From Amoebophrya sp. A120 (Eukaryota > Sar > Dinophyceae > Syndiniales > Amoebophryaceae), in the NCBI GenBank assembly GCA_905178155.1, contig CAJINV010000008.1:3555292-3619291 (forward strand): a DNA stretch of 64,000 nt, in the 5' to 3' direction. A program made the translations under genes and the position numbers. The notes under the pieces were generated by a model. The model was given only the letters and a program-made list of their open reading frames with translations, was not told the origin of the DNA and did not search any database. Shown piece after piece: positions 1 through 11,600 of the stretch. Each line of letters opens with the position of its first letter. The first letter of the stretch is position 1.

Positions 1-2
1 AG

Positions 3-673
3 CGGAAGCAGAAGAAACTGGAGAAACTGGACGACGCGACCCGGAAAGAGCTGGAGCAGCGGGAAAAGATGGACGTGGCGCTGAAGCGCGCCATGGGGGA
101 AAAGGTGAAAACGGTGGACAATGTATCCTGATTAAAAACGTTGCCACACCAGAGGCAGGAGGGGAAATCTGCTAGACAAATCAACAAGCTTTGGTTGTTT
201 GGCATGGTAGGTTTGTCCTTGTAGTGTAATCCTGTTTAGCTAGTTCAGAAGCATCACAGATCGAGCATAGCGCTCTGATTCTAGCGTCACAAATTCCAAA
301 ACTCGAATAGAAATCGTTGCTCATAGGGCTCCGCATGAGAAACTTTACTTGCATGCAGAATTACATGACAGCTCTGGGGTGGGGATGTTTTTACACGGGA
401 TACAATGCCGCGAAGCTGAAGAAAACCAAAAAGCATCTCGTCCAGGAGAAGCGGAACAAAGCCTTCGAAAACAAACAGAAACAAGTAATGAAGGAGCAGA
501 AGGGGGAAAATAAAAGCGGTGGAAAGATGAACAGTGGCAATAAAGGGACCAACCAGAAGGGCGCAGGAAAGAAGGGAAAGGGAGGAAAAAACACCGTCGG
601 TCCGAAGCGACGCGGCGGCTTCGAGGGCAGCGTGGGGAAAAACACGGTATTGAACAAGGACAGGGATGTGTGA
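3..673 (+). CDS. 3' end of a Lys/Glu-rich coiled-coil protein (partial)
   Basis: Only the C-terminal part is in the window. Two exons are visible: 3-123, reading RKQKKLEKLDDATRKELEQR and onward, and 408-673, ending ...NKDRDV and TGA at 671-673. They are separated by a family B introner, and joining them at one copy of the shared ACAATG keeps the frame (KTVDN then AAKLKK). The first exon is a charged helix that probably forms a coiled coil. The second is a very basic Lys/Gly/Asn-rich tail (GKKGKGGKNTVGPKRRGG), which suggests nucleic-acid or ribosome contact or simply disorder. I recognise no family. The start lies outside the window, so length and domains cannot be judged. Confidence 0.75.
124..402. 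mobile_element. introner, family B
   Basis: 279 bases from TATCCTGATTAAAAACG to GATGTTTTTACACGGGATA; the ends are inverted repeats. TSD ACAATG on both sides. It interrupts the Lys-rich gene. Confidence 0.85.
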
Positions 674-2232
674 TGACAAACCGTTCTTGTTAAAAATACC
701 CTTGTCGCTTTAATGTTCTGAAACCGCAGACCGGTGCCGCACGGCAAGCCGTTCCCGCTACTCCTGCAAATAAAGAGCTATTTTGTAGTTACCAGGAAAG
801 GAAAATCATAACTAGGTGATTCTGAAATTATTGCAGGAGCAGTTGTGCTGGCCACTTGTCGACGCGCACAGTCACCTCTCTGAAATTATAAAGATTTGTC
901 ACGTTTACTAATTTGCGCCGCACGAATTACGTGAAAATCTTGACCACGAAGTTGAACCCGAGATAAAACTCGGAGTCTAAAGTAGATTTTATGATCCGTG
1001 TTCTGAATTATGCGAGGAACTACCACGTTCCTGTCGTCGGTGCCGAGGTCTACGAAAGCAACAAGTAAGAATGTACTGAAAAAGCAAAAGAGCATAGAAC
1101 CACACGACGTGCAGAAGAATATAGAAGTCTGACTGTGGTCACAGTCGGTCCAAGCACCGTCCGCACCGTCGGTAGTAAAGTAAGTACTGCACCACCATCG
1201 TCCTCCCTCCTATGAGTCGTCTCTTAGCTATTTGATGCGACTGAATTTCTCGCAGGAACGAAGGTCAAATTCAACCGTTCGTGTCGTGCAGCACATATTG
1301 TCGGTTCGTTCCACGCGATGACTTCTGTCTGTAAACGAGGTGCACCAGCACCTTTTCGTGCAACAAATACAGTACGACGACGTTCGGTTCGTGAAGCTCG
1401 ATTTATCGCTTATGGACTTGTCTTTGTAGATAGAAGAAGAATTGCCGTACCTAGATCTGCTAGCAGCCTTCGAAATCGTCGTTTCTGCCTTTCACTATTC
1501 TCAGGACCCCCTGCACGATCCTTCCAAACTAGGTTTCTCTGTCTCCTTAATATCTGTAGTCCACCAGTACACTAGCACAAAATATCTGTAATGTATATTA
1601 CTTAATTTGGTTTGTCATTCAACCAAGCTAAGCTAGCTTGCTTGTCAGCCCTTCTCTAGAACATCACCTCTACAACAAGTTACCCACAACTTTTCCTAAT
1701 ATCTTTCCATTCACGACGATGTCACCAAAGAACCTACTTTCTTTCCCAGATTATTTAGTAATTTACTACGGTGTCGTCCCTGTCCTCACATGCGGACGCG
1801 AAATCGTCTCCTCCTCGTCTAGAAAGTGGATCGTCTGCAGAGCCTTTTTCTGAACAGAAATCCAGCCTGCGAAATCGCCTCCTCCTCGTCTAGAAAGTGG
1901 ATCGTCTGCAGAGACTTTTTCTGAACAGAAATCCAGCCTCCAGGTGTAGTTACGCTTCCTGTAGGCACCAGACAAGCCCGTTCACCGACTCCGTTCGTGA
2001 GAAAGCGCAACAAGAAAGAGAAACTGTGAACTGAAAACGAAGCAAGTGAAATTATCTTCGAGGTGGTTTATGCGTTGACCTGTAGCGAACACCCTACTTC
2101 GCGGAGCACCACAGCAAAGCAGATTTCTCGAAAGGGAGGAGCGAGACAGGACAACGCCTTCCGCGACCTCAACAGAACTTACCGCGTTCCTGTTCTTACC
2201 TCTCCTCAGGCAAAAGTAAAGTCATCAGGAGC
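674..2232. other. intergenic, no convincing gene
   Basis: Short open frames occur on both strands (for example 1318-1575 +, 886-1095 -), but none has a recognisable domain or the GC-rich codon style of the neighbours. It presumably holds the 3' UTR of the first gene and the 5' region of the rhomboid gene. The only structure seen is a 71-base tandem duplication at 1798-1939. Confidence 0.5.
1798..1939. repeat. two-copy tandem repeat, 71-base unit
   Basis: Units 1798-1868 and 1869-1939 both begin GCGAAATCG and end AAATCCAGCCT, and they differ at only a few positions. The near identity points to a recent local duplication. Confidence 0.85.
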
Positions 2233-5200
2233 ATGGGGAAATCAACTCCGGCAAGTCCGGACGACGTTGTGATCGATGTCGCGGCGGCAGGATCTTCCTC
2301 CACCACCGGAGCGGATCCAGGCGCCGGAAAAGCTTCGTATCCACTGCAAAATAGAAGATGTCTGGGTCTGAAAGACGAAGAATGTAGAAATTGCTGATGC
2401 AGAAAGTGGAGGCCTTGGCGTGGCCCCGCGAGGTCAAGAATGCATGGCCTAGCGTTACAGATTTTTTTGCCAGAGCCTTGCCAAGCCCAAGCCTATGCCG
2501 CATGATGAGAAGTGCTTTCTTGTTAGAGCGCGAGAAACCGCACCGTTTTCGCTGCTCATGCAATACAAATAAAATGTTTCGATTTCGTGTATGTGTGAGT
2601 TACAGGAAGCATCAGAAATTTTCATTCTTTTTCTCAGAGCCTGACATGATATGTGCAAAAGTGCATACTTTTTCCTCGTCCTCCGCGACCATTGCCGGCG
2701 GCGCGAAGGATGCGGTGATGAAGTTTGGGTCCTTCGGCAAGTCCGTGACGAAGTCTGCGCTCCCGCCGGTGGATGCCGCGGGTGGGGCCAAGGACGCGGT
2801 GTCGAAACTGGGGTCGCTGGGGAAATCGATGACCAAGTCCGCCTATCAAATGCAAAAATGTCTGGGTCTGGAAGGTTGGAACTTGTCATGCTAAATCTGA
2901 ATCAGTATCAGGCAAAAAACTGTGTTGTATGATTGTCAAAAGTTGTGCACTTTTGACCTAATCGAGAGGCAGTTTCATTCTCATGCAGGATAGGCATGAG
3001 AAAGGTCTCGCAGAATCTGTCATGCTATGTCCTACATACTACACCTCATGGGTCGTGGAAAACCTGCATGCCAAATCTCACAATCTTCCAGACCCAGACA
3101 CTTTTGCATTTGATACCGCACTGCCGCCGATCAAGCTGGGCAAGGCGAAGTCCAACATGGAGGGAGAGGGGGAAGCCACGGGTGACGGCAACAAGCCGCA
3201 GCAGTCCCTGAAGGCGAAGGCGGCGGCTAAGAAGAAGATGACGGCCGCGTATCGTATTTAAAAACGTCCCCATCCCAGAGTTGTAATGCAAATCTGCATG
3301 CTGAGAATGTTTCTCATGCGGAGCCCCATGAGAAGTATCTTCTAGTCGTGTTTTGGGATTTGTCATGCTCCAATCAGCATGATATACTAGATCTTTAATG
3401 CTGCTGAAGTACCTCAAACAGCACTACACTACGAGTCCAAATTTGTCATGCAAGACACCCAAAACTTGTGAATTTGTCTAGCCGATTCCGCATCTTGCCT
3501 ATGGGGTGGGGACGTTTTTAGATAGGATACCGCGCAGCTCCGGTTCGAGGCGAAGAAGAAGGCCAAGGAGAAGGCCGCGGCGAAGGAGGAAAAGAAGGCC
3601 CAGAAGCGGCGGGAAAAGGAGGCGGCGGCCAGCAGCGCGTCCAAATCGACGCCGAAGTCCGCACCCACCGGATCCACGCCGCAGGAGAGCGGGTTAGAGC
3701 TGGCTATCCAGCAGGAAAGCGAAGTACACCCGTGACACCAGAAAAGGCGGCATAATTCCTCGTGTAGCCAAACACGTCAAGGTCAACTTTGGGACCATGC
3801 GGACGAGGAGGCCGCAACATTTACAAACAATCTGCTGGTGTCATGTAGAACGCAGAATGCACTACCTACGTATATACATAGGAAAATGAAATCACAGTAG
3901 AGGTACTAGGAATATTTATGCTGCTCCTGTGCATGCAAACAGGACTGCTGGATGAAAAACACTGGCTGTGTAGTGTGACGCTTCGAAATAGACAAGCTGC
4001 CAAATGAAAAATAGTTTGCAATTTTTAATGGCACGTTGTCGGGTGTACTACTTTGCTGTATGATATTCGCCGTTATCCGCGAGGATGAGGAGCTCGCCAG
4101 TTCGTCCTCATCAAGCAGCTCAATGGACAGCGCGCGGTCCGACTCGAAGGACGCGGAACAAGACAGCACGACGCCCGGCGGCTCGAAGAAAAAGAAAAAG
4201 AAGGAAAATAAGACCGGAGAGGACAACGACGACAACGCCTCGGGTTCGGGGTCGAGCTACTCCACCGAGGGCAGCAAGTATCCAACGAAAAAAGTGTTAC
4301 AGTTACACATTTGTAGTCAATTCAGCAACACAAATTTCTCTGCATGAGAGAGAAAAGTTGTAATGCAGAAATCCTACGGGAAAACACCTATGAAACGAGG
4401 CGCCTATGCATATCCGGCATGACAGAGCTTGTCTGTCTTGCTTGGCCTGCAACACAATGTGTAACTGTAACACTTTTTTCTTGCGATAGCAAGGCCGCGT
4501 CCGACGGGCTGTCCGAGGTGGAGACGGAGTCCGATGACGAGGGCGAGGACGCTATCCTAAGTAAAAACGTACCCACACCAGAGTTGTCATGCAGATTTGC
4601 AACGACAGGAACATTTGTAATGCGCATCTGCATGAGAGGCATTTCCAGTCGTGTTTTGACATTTGTAATGCTGTAAACACGACGAGGAGATGGGTTTGTC
4701 ATGCGACTGCACTTGCTAACCTGCACTACACTGCGGAGTGCAACTTGTCATGCGTGACTCACAAAACTCCTAGGTTTGTGTTGCAAAATCCCCATCCTGA
4801 CTCTGGTGTGGGTACGTTTTTACTCAGGATAGACGCCTTCGCAGAGCTGGACGCGCACTACCGCCCATACTTCTCAGTTCTGTTCCCCATATCGCAAATC
4901 ATTATCTTCCACGTCACCAACGACATAGACGGCATCGACAGCGGGCCCAACGCGTTCTACACCTGCGCCGCGGATCCGGCCTACTGCACCAACTGGATCA
5001 AAAACCTAGGACAGGAGTGGTGGATCGATTCCAGCTGCGACATAGACAAGGCCCGCAACGTATGCTAGCGTCAACAGTTAGAAATCGTCTCCATCGTGGA
5101 GGAGAAGACGACCTTGGTGTCATGCGAAGGGAACAATATTAAAATGGATCTCAGTTCTTGGACCACAAACAATTTCTAGTATTCAAGGGGCGCATGACAA

Positions 5201-6888
5201 ATCTTTGGAACAACACCTAAACCGCCAATTTGTATACGCTTTGGTATAACTAAGAGCGAGATGAAATAGAAATACGGCTTTTGCCGTAGTGGTCCTTCGC
5301 AGGTGTAGCGGTAAGTAGCTTTAAGCTAATACTAAAGCCGCTTGCCTTCTCTGCACCACAAGCACAAACTTTGTGCGTCGCGTTTTATTATGCGCCACGC
5401 TCCAGCGGCCTGGCTATTTATGGAAGGGTTCCACCCTGACGGAAGATCGTGCCGTAGGAGCTGCGGTCGGTTACGGTTTACTTATTTCGACTTCCACTTC
5501 TGTGATTTCCACAACTTCCTTGACGCTTCCATACAATGCCTACGTGCACGGGGGGTGCCCGGCCTGGACCGACCAGCGCAGTCAAGTGTGGCGAGCGGTC
5601 ACCTACAGCCTGTGCCACGTAGATTTCGATCACGTGTGGTTTAACGCTTTCTTCTATCCAAAGTGAAAGGCGCAGCTCCCCTCGCTTCTAGCCCCCCCCC
5701 AACAAAAAAGACCTGTTTTCATCATATGCAAATTGTGGTTGTGCAGCCATGGGCATGGTAAATAGCAAATGAGAAAAACTCCGCTGTGTTGGTTACGGGG
5801 CCGCACGGAGCAGGCAAGATTTGTCTTGAAAGGAATGCACGCGGATTCTTATTTTAGGTTCAAAGAGTTTTTTTGTGTACAAACAAAGAGTCTACTAAAT
5901 GTTATACAATTTTTCAAAACAACGAACGAGCTTTGCGAACAGAAATATTTGACGCTTGTACTATTTGGGCACGACTGGGGCGCTGTTCCTTTTCTCACTG
6001 ATACTTTCGAGCTTCTGTTGGGTCCCAGCTTGGAGATGGTTCACGGGCACGTGCGGTTTATTCCCCTGGTGTTTCTCGCGATTATCGGTGGCGCCCTTGC
6101 CTGCGCCGCCACGGATCCAATAGGCAGAGTCGTCGGCTCGTCTGGCTACGTCTGGGGCTTGGTGCCCATGCACGTACTTATTTTTTGATATATCATTTCT
6201 GATTTGGCGCCACCTTCTTACTTTTCGGAGGTTTTTTGCTTAGCGCTGCGGGAGGACCTTCCCTTGTTGCAAAAGAACCACGACTACATGAAAGGATTGA
6301 TAAGCAATATCATGCATAATTCGCATTAATTTCGAATCGCGACGACACCTCCTGCGCTTTATTTTCCTCATTTCTCTGCCGTATGTGTATGTCCGCGATT
6401 TCAAAACCTGTACTGCTTTCTGACCCGTGCAAATGAGATAAGTGCCCCTATATTTCAACATCCAGGTATCCGGCGTGCTTCTGAATTGGGACGAGCTCGG
6501 ACACGAAAAGATTTACGGGGTGCAGGAAAACTACTTCCGGCTACTGCTGATCTGCATCATCTCCGCAACGATGGCTTGGTCTATGGTGGACGACATAGAG
6601 GCCGGGACCGGGGTGTCCCACGCCGCGCACGTCGGCGGGGCGCTCTTCGGGTTCTTCTTCTCGCTGAACGGTGTGAAGAACGTGGTGGTGGAGGACTGGG
6701 AGCTGATCATGCAGTGGATCTCGCTCGTCATCGCCCTCATCTACACGGTGATTTGCGTCGTACAGATCGGCATCCACGATACCCCAAACTCCCTCACCGG
6801 GATGCCCGTCTGCAATATCCAGGGAAACTGCACATGGTCTGATCGTAGTATCGTGTCTAAGTACTATCTACTGGATCTTACGCATTGA
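2233..6888 (+). CDS. rhomboid-family intramembrane protease with long charged N-terminal region
   Basis: Model of about 635 residues from ATG 2233, exons roughly 2233-2337, 2671-2843, 3120-3249, 3535-3723, 4084-4278, 4494-4552, 4837-5059, 5406-5654, 6009-6173 and 6466-6888. The C-terminal third is a rhomboid: a WR loop (QVWRAVTYSLCHVDFDHVWF), then FNAFELLLGPSLEMVHG, the serine motif GSSGYVWGL, and the helix with the catalytic His, SHAAHVGGALFGFF. Rhomboids are Ser/His membrane proteases that cut transmembrane substrates; both catalytic residues are present. The first 280 residues are hydrophilic: a duplicated GGAKDAV.K.GS.GKS.TKSA unit, a Lys/Ala/Glu helix, a poly-Ser run and acidic patches. 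Five introners and one decayed element are removed in frame. Three other junctions are GT-AG; 3724-4083 (GTACAC...CGCGAG) is the weakest, so 2233-3735 could instead be a separate small gene ending at TGA 3733. Confidence 0.8.
2338..2667. mobile_element. introner, family A (diverged)
   Basis: The left end carries GATGTCTGGGTCTGAAAG; the right end carries a decayed complement (CTCAGAGCCTGACATG). Probable TSD is only CTT. Removal gives GGKAF-SSSS in frame. Confidence 0.65.
2844..3115. mobile_element. introner, family A
   Basis: 272 bases, TATCAAATGCAAAAATG to CACTTTTGCATTTGATA. TSD CCGC. Excision yields TKSALPP, matching the sister repeat about 40 residues upstream, which confirms the junction. 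Confidence 0.92.
3250..3529. mobile_element. introner, family B
   Basis: 280 bases, TATCGTATTTAAAAACG to CGTTTTTAGATAGGATA. TSD CCGCG. Excision joins KKMTAA to QLRFEAKK in frame. Confidence 0.92.
4279..4488. mobile_element. introner, family G
   Basis: 210 bases with inverted ends around AAAAAGTGTTACAGTTACAC. TSD AGCAAG. Excision joins STEGSK to AASDGLSE. It is the only family G copy seen in the window. Confidence 0.9.
4553..4831. mobile_element. introner, family B
   Basis: 279 bases, TATCCTAAGTAAAAACG to CGTTTTTACTCAGGATA. TSD GACGC. Excision joins DDEGEDA to FAELDAHY. Confidence 0.92.
5655..6003. mobile_element. introner, decayed, unassigned family
   Basis: The left end TATCCAAAGTGAAAGGCGC and the right end CCTTTTCTCACTGATA are imperfect inverted repeats. 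TSD CTTTC. Excision gives FNAFELLLGPSLEMVHG, the sequence expected after the first rhomboid loop, so the boundaries are well supported even though the element is old. Confidence 0.75.
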
Positions 6889-8678
6889 AGATTCATCGCA
6901 ATATCGTCCTACTTCTCGCGAGACTGCAGCTCCTTTGCGAACGAAGTGCAGTCATAGCCTTCAGCTTTATGAACGAACGATGGACAAATTAATACGTATC
7001 TCTGATCATGTGCGTAAGTACTACTACGCAATGAGAATGAATTCTAAGTTTCGACTCAACAGAGTCAGTAAAAAGCGGATTATGATTGCCCGAAGCTGAA
7101 ATAGGATGCATGAGCATGCATGCTAGACGAGAAGAAGAAGAATCTTCTAGCCAGGAAGCGTTGTCATGCGATCGTGGATAGTACGCAGATACGATAGACC
7201 AATTTTTGCACAGGATATGCAAGTGTTGCGTGGAAGGCGCGGTGTGTCCACCCCCTCTGCTGGATGTCGTCAACGCGACCCTGAACGTAACAAGGTAGGA
7301 GCGGACGAGGCGTCTAGAAGTTGTGAAACAACTGCATTGGCGAATACTATGGCTTTTATCCATTTTTTCCATGGCACGAGTACCAGCTGCAAATTCAGGT
7401 TGCCAACCTTGGCAGGTATTTCTGCTGAGTATGTTGTCCTGATCAGGAGTTGCAGCAGCCAGGATCACGGAAGAACACTCTAGCCATGATGGCGATGAGA
7501 CGAGCAACAGCAAGCCAATGTCGTGAATCTGCACAGAGGACTACACCACACTTGAAGTTGTAGTGTTTTTTCGTGCAACTACATGAGGTGTCAAAGAAAT
7601 CGTAGTGCTTAGTGTGGTACCCAAGCTCAATCGAATCCCAGCACTGTTAGCACTATTTCTATTCTGCCCACGTCCAGAACCAGATGAACATTAGGGGTTG
7701 CTGTACCTTTGCTGCTCTACTCGTGTTCCAGTAATATTTATAATACGTACTTTCCATTTGTTGATTCAATGAGTGGAACATATCTATCGATTGAGTATAT
7801 TGAATTGCCGACCCTCCCGCTAGTACGTTGCTGTGGATGTACTGCCGAACCGTTTGTTTGCTGTTGGGTCCCTCTCGTGCGGACGGCAAAAACGCAACCC
7901 TTTACTGGGAAGTTCTATGTACGAAAACGAATGTGTCTTTCGATGATCTTGGCCTTGCTATTAATTAGCAAATACCGCCGCCCACACGGCGGTTCCAGCG
8001 TCGCTAAGAAGCTGAGCGACTGCCTGCCAAAAAGTTCGGACAGGAGTTGTCAAGTCTCTTTGATCATAGCAAGAAAGATCCCCGTTCGACACGGACTGTC
8101 CTTGCTTCGATCAAAACACCACCCTTTGAAAGGCGCAAACAGATACAAGTACATTTCCGAAAGACAGAAGTCGAGTCTAAGTTTTCGGAGCTGTCCTTCT
8201 GTTTTTTTCCTTTTCTCTACAACTTAGCGCCCGCAATGTCGAAGGTGATTGGGAATGAGGTTGGAATTGACGCGCTGCTGTCCTCGCGTTTAGGGTGACT
8301 GTACGTCAATTTTCGATGAACAATTTTTCAAGCAGCTGCTTTAGCGATTCCAACTTTCATTGACTTCTACTTGAATTTATACATTTGATTTCTGATTGTA
8401 AAGATAAAAATAAGTACTATTACCGGTTCCTCCTCCTCCTTTGTTTTAATAGAAAAGATCGGCTCATCTGTTGTAGTTCACCCGGTTTTTTTTGAAACAG
8501 AAGCTTTTTGAAAACAAGAACGCCGCCCCAATTTACTTAGAAAGAGCGTATCACATCGCACCCGTTCGTGTCGTTCGAACGAAGAGAACAGGACCGACCG
8601 AAGAATTCGTTTTAATCTGATCGACAACATTTCCATCAAGAATTTGGCGTTAGGGAAGATCGAGGAATTTTTTCCACC
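6889..8678. other. intergenic, no convincing gene
   Basis: About 1.8 kb, AT-richer than the flanking exons. Open frames up to 181 codons (6989-7534 -) and 172 codons (7709-8227 +) exist, but they look random in composition and show no domain. No introner was seen. Confidence 0.45.
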
Positions 8679-11600
8679 ATGGCGCAGCTACATCGCAAGA
8701 AGACCCTTATGAGTAGCAAGAAGAATTCGTGCTACACCGGGACGACTGGAGGGGGCCAGCCGGCTGCGGCTTTGTTGACGAGAGTGGTCGCTCTTGTGCC
8801 GATCTTGTCGTCTGGTTTGGGGTGCAGCTGGTGGTCCACGACCTCCACCGGGGGTCCGCAGGTGGCAAGCGGCGGCCTCATTGGTGTTGACGCCGTTCAT
8901 CTTTCCCGCCGCGGTCCTGCGTCGAGGGCCGAGCAACAAGGCGCCGCGGGGGCCAAGAAAGGCACATCAAGCACGGTCAGCGTTTTCCAACGCAACCACT
9001 TGTTGCACGAGAAAGAGAACGAAGTCGACTACGACCTGTCCTACCAGGACTGGCAGGAGGTACTCACGCACGACAACAAGGACGAGATCTTTTCCTTCCT
9101 GGACCGCTACTACAAGCACGCGAACAAGGAATTCAAGGTAGAAATCGGCTCGAGTACCGTCGATGGCGTGCCCGAAGACTCCTCGGAACTGATCCAGATT
9201 CTCAAGTTTCTCCACGAGGACAAGGAAGTCGTGAGCACTTTCGGCACGCGGTCCCACCCGACCATTATGGCGCAGCAGCAGGCGGACGTCGAGGCCAATA
9301 AAAAACATCAGAGAACATCAAGTGATGGGACCACGAACTCGTCCACGTGGCCCCCGTACAACCGCAAGTACAAGGGCGAAATTTTGGCGAAGCTGACCGG
9401 GGGCGACTGGAGCCGAGCCGAGCTGACCGATACCATCTTCAAAGCCTTTCTGGCGAGAGGCGCAGATGTGACGGCGTGGAAGATTCTGAAGGACTTGCTC
9501 ACCATGAAGGGCGGCTGGACCATCAATTACGACGGCTCCTACGCAATTTTCCTGGCCGGGCGTGAGGAGTCCCTGCTCGCTTCTAGTAGTGGCGGTAGTT
9601 TTGTTCTTGTGGCTGCTGCTGGTGCTGCTCGTCCCGGCACCAGCTGCACAACTTCTGTTGAGATCGCGGGTCGTGTTGATCAACATCTACTGCTTCCGGC
9701 GGCACAATCCTTCCTGGCGCCCGGGGGGGAGACGTTGCAGGCCGTGAGCCTGCTGGCCCCGTTGCGGGAGGCCAAGCAAGACGCCGCGGTGGCACTGCTG
9801 AAGCGGTTTCTGAAGGTAAGAGAGGGAATCAGACTAATAGAATGGAATCAGACTAATAGAATCAGACTAAATGTAGAATCAAACTAATGGAATCAGACTA
9901 GAGGTAGAATCAGAATAGTAGAATCAGGATAGAAGATAGAATCAAGATACTAGCATCAGAATTATGCATGGAGTCTGTGCCCATAGTCGAAGGTGCTCGC
10001 CGCGCATTTCTTTCTCTCTCGTCTGCATTGCACCCGTTGTCCCCCTGCGCTTTGGCCAGTCGTTTTCTCATAATTTCATCGCTCGGCTTTGCATGTTCGC
10101 TGCCGCGCATTTATTTGGGTTGAGATGGCCATGAGACTTCATTTGCATGCTGTGTATGCCTTCGAGTCGAACCACACTTAGACACAAGGGCGCAGGGTTC
10201 TGTTGTAATTCTCATGATTGTATATCTTGGTTGTGCATAAGTTGTGATTGGCGATCCGTTGCGGCCACCGATCCCGGGTCGGCTTCTATCACAAGTGCCG
10301 GGACCTTGTTTGCCGATTTGTTTTCTCGTGACGGCACGGCTGGCAGACCGCACACGGATCGCGGACGACCGACGACATGCCGGCACAGGTACTACAGTCT
10401 TGCTTTACATTAAGTGCGGCTACCATGATGCAGTAGCTGTGCTCTTTTTTTGGACGCAACTACGGATGACTTGAAATGAAGCGCAAGAGAAGTATGCCCT
10501 ATGTCCATGCATGAAACCTCGCACCACCACCACGATGACCACGCACCTACGCGCAGCACCACGGAACTGGAAGGGCGACAGCTTCGCCCTCGCAAAGTAA
10601 GTTGTGCTCTCCGCTTGCGCTTATTTCCGAACGCATTGCGTCTCGCTTTATTCCTTGTTGAAGAGACAGAAAATCGAGCTCGAGATCAAAACCCGATGAC
10701 ACATGACGCAAGCGCGTGTAGATTGGCTCAGAGCCCATGCGCTCGTCTGCGTATGAATAGCCACAGACTGACGATCCTGGTTTTTGATTGATGAAGACGT
10801 CGGCCGTTTGCTGTTTTTTTGATTGATTGGTCAAGATCTCAGCCGCTTTTTTTGTCTTTTGGTAAACGAACGGATAGCGGCAGTGGCTCCCTTCTGTGAT
10901 TCGTTTTGGAAAGCTTACGCAAGCATCTGGATTGTTGAGATTCGTCTATTCACTAGAGGAGAAAAAAGGCTAGAACTAGAAGTAGAGCGCTAAGTCTGGT
11001 AGTACACATGAACTCACCTAAACGAAGACCACTCAGCTGGGCGGCATAGATAGAAGAGCACAAAGACGAGGCCCTGCCAGCGATGCACGACAAAGTTGGC
11101 AGCTAGCTGCCTGATCGCAAAAGGACTGTCGGTCCGTTTTCCTTCGCCTCCGTCCGTCGCTCGGTCAGGAAAGCATGCAGGCACAGGGACCACAGTCGCC
11201 GCCGCCGGCCTCGCGCAAGCTTGCCGAGCGGATAAACAAGATGTCCCAATCAGAACGGCGGCGCAAGCGGGACAAGGTGCAGAAGGAACTCTCGGCGAAG
11301 GAGGGCCTCCTGTCTGCCTTGGCAACACCGGGGGACGCCGGCGACAAAAGCGAGCATTATGGGACTCTCAAGCGTTACGGCTACACACTCAGCAGCTGCG
11401 TGGGTTTCTCATGAAAGACTATTTTCGTGATCCGTCGGGCTAAACTACTTTATCACGCAAAGATACTTTTTGGCTTCGGTCGGGCTACTTAGCATCGCGA
11501 GTTCATCGATGTAGGGGCTGAGTGTGTAGCCAACAGCTGAGAACCCCATACACGCGCTGCCTCGGTTTCGGGTGCGGGGGACGGTGGTGCCAGTAATGTG

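Noticed and set aside
1318-1575. 85-codon plus-strand frame
   Set aside because: No motif, AT-richer codons, no splice context or neighbour support.
6989-7534. 181-codon minus-strand frame
   Set aside because: Composition looks random and no domain is recognisable; it would be the only minus-strand gene.
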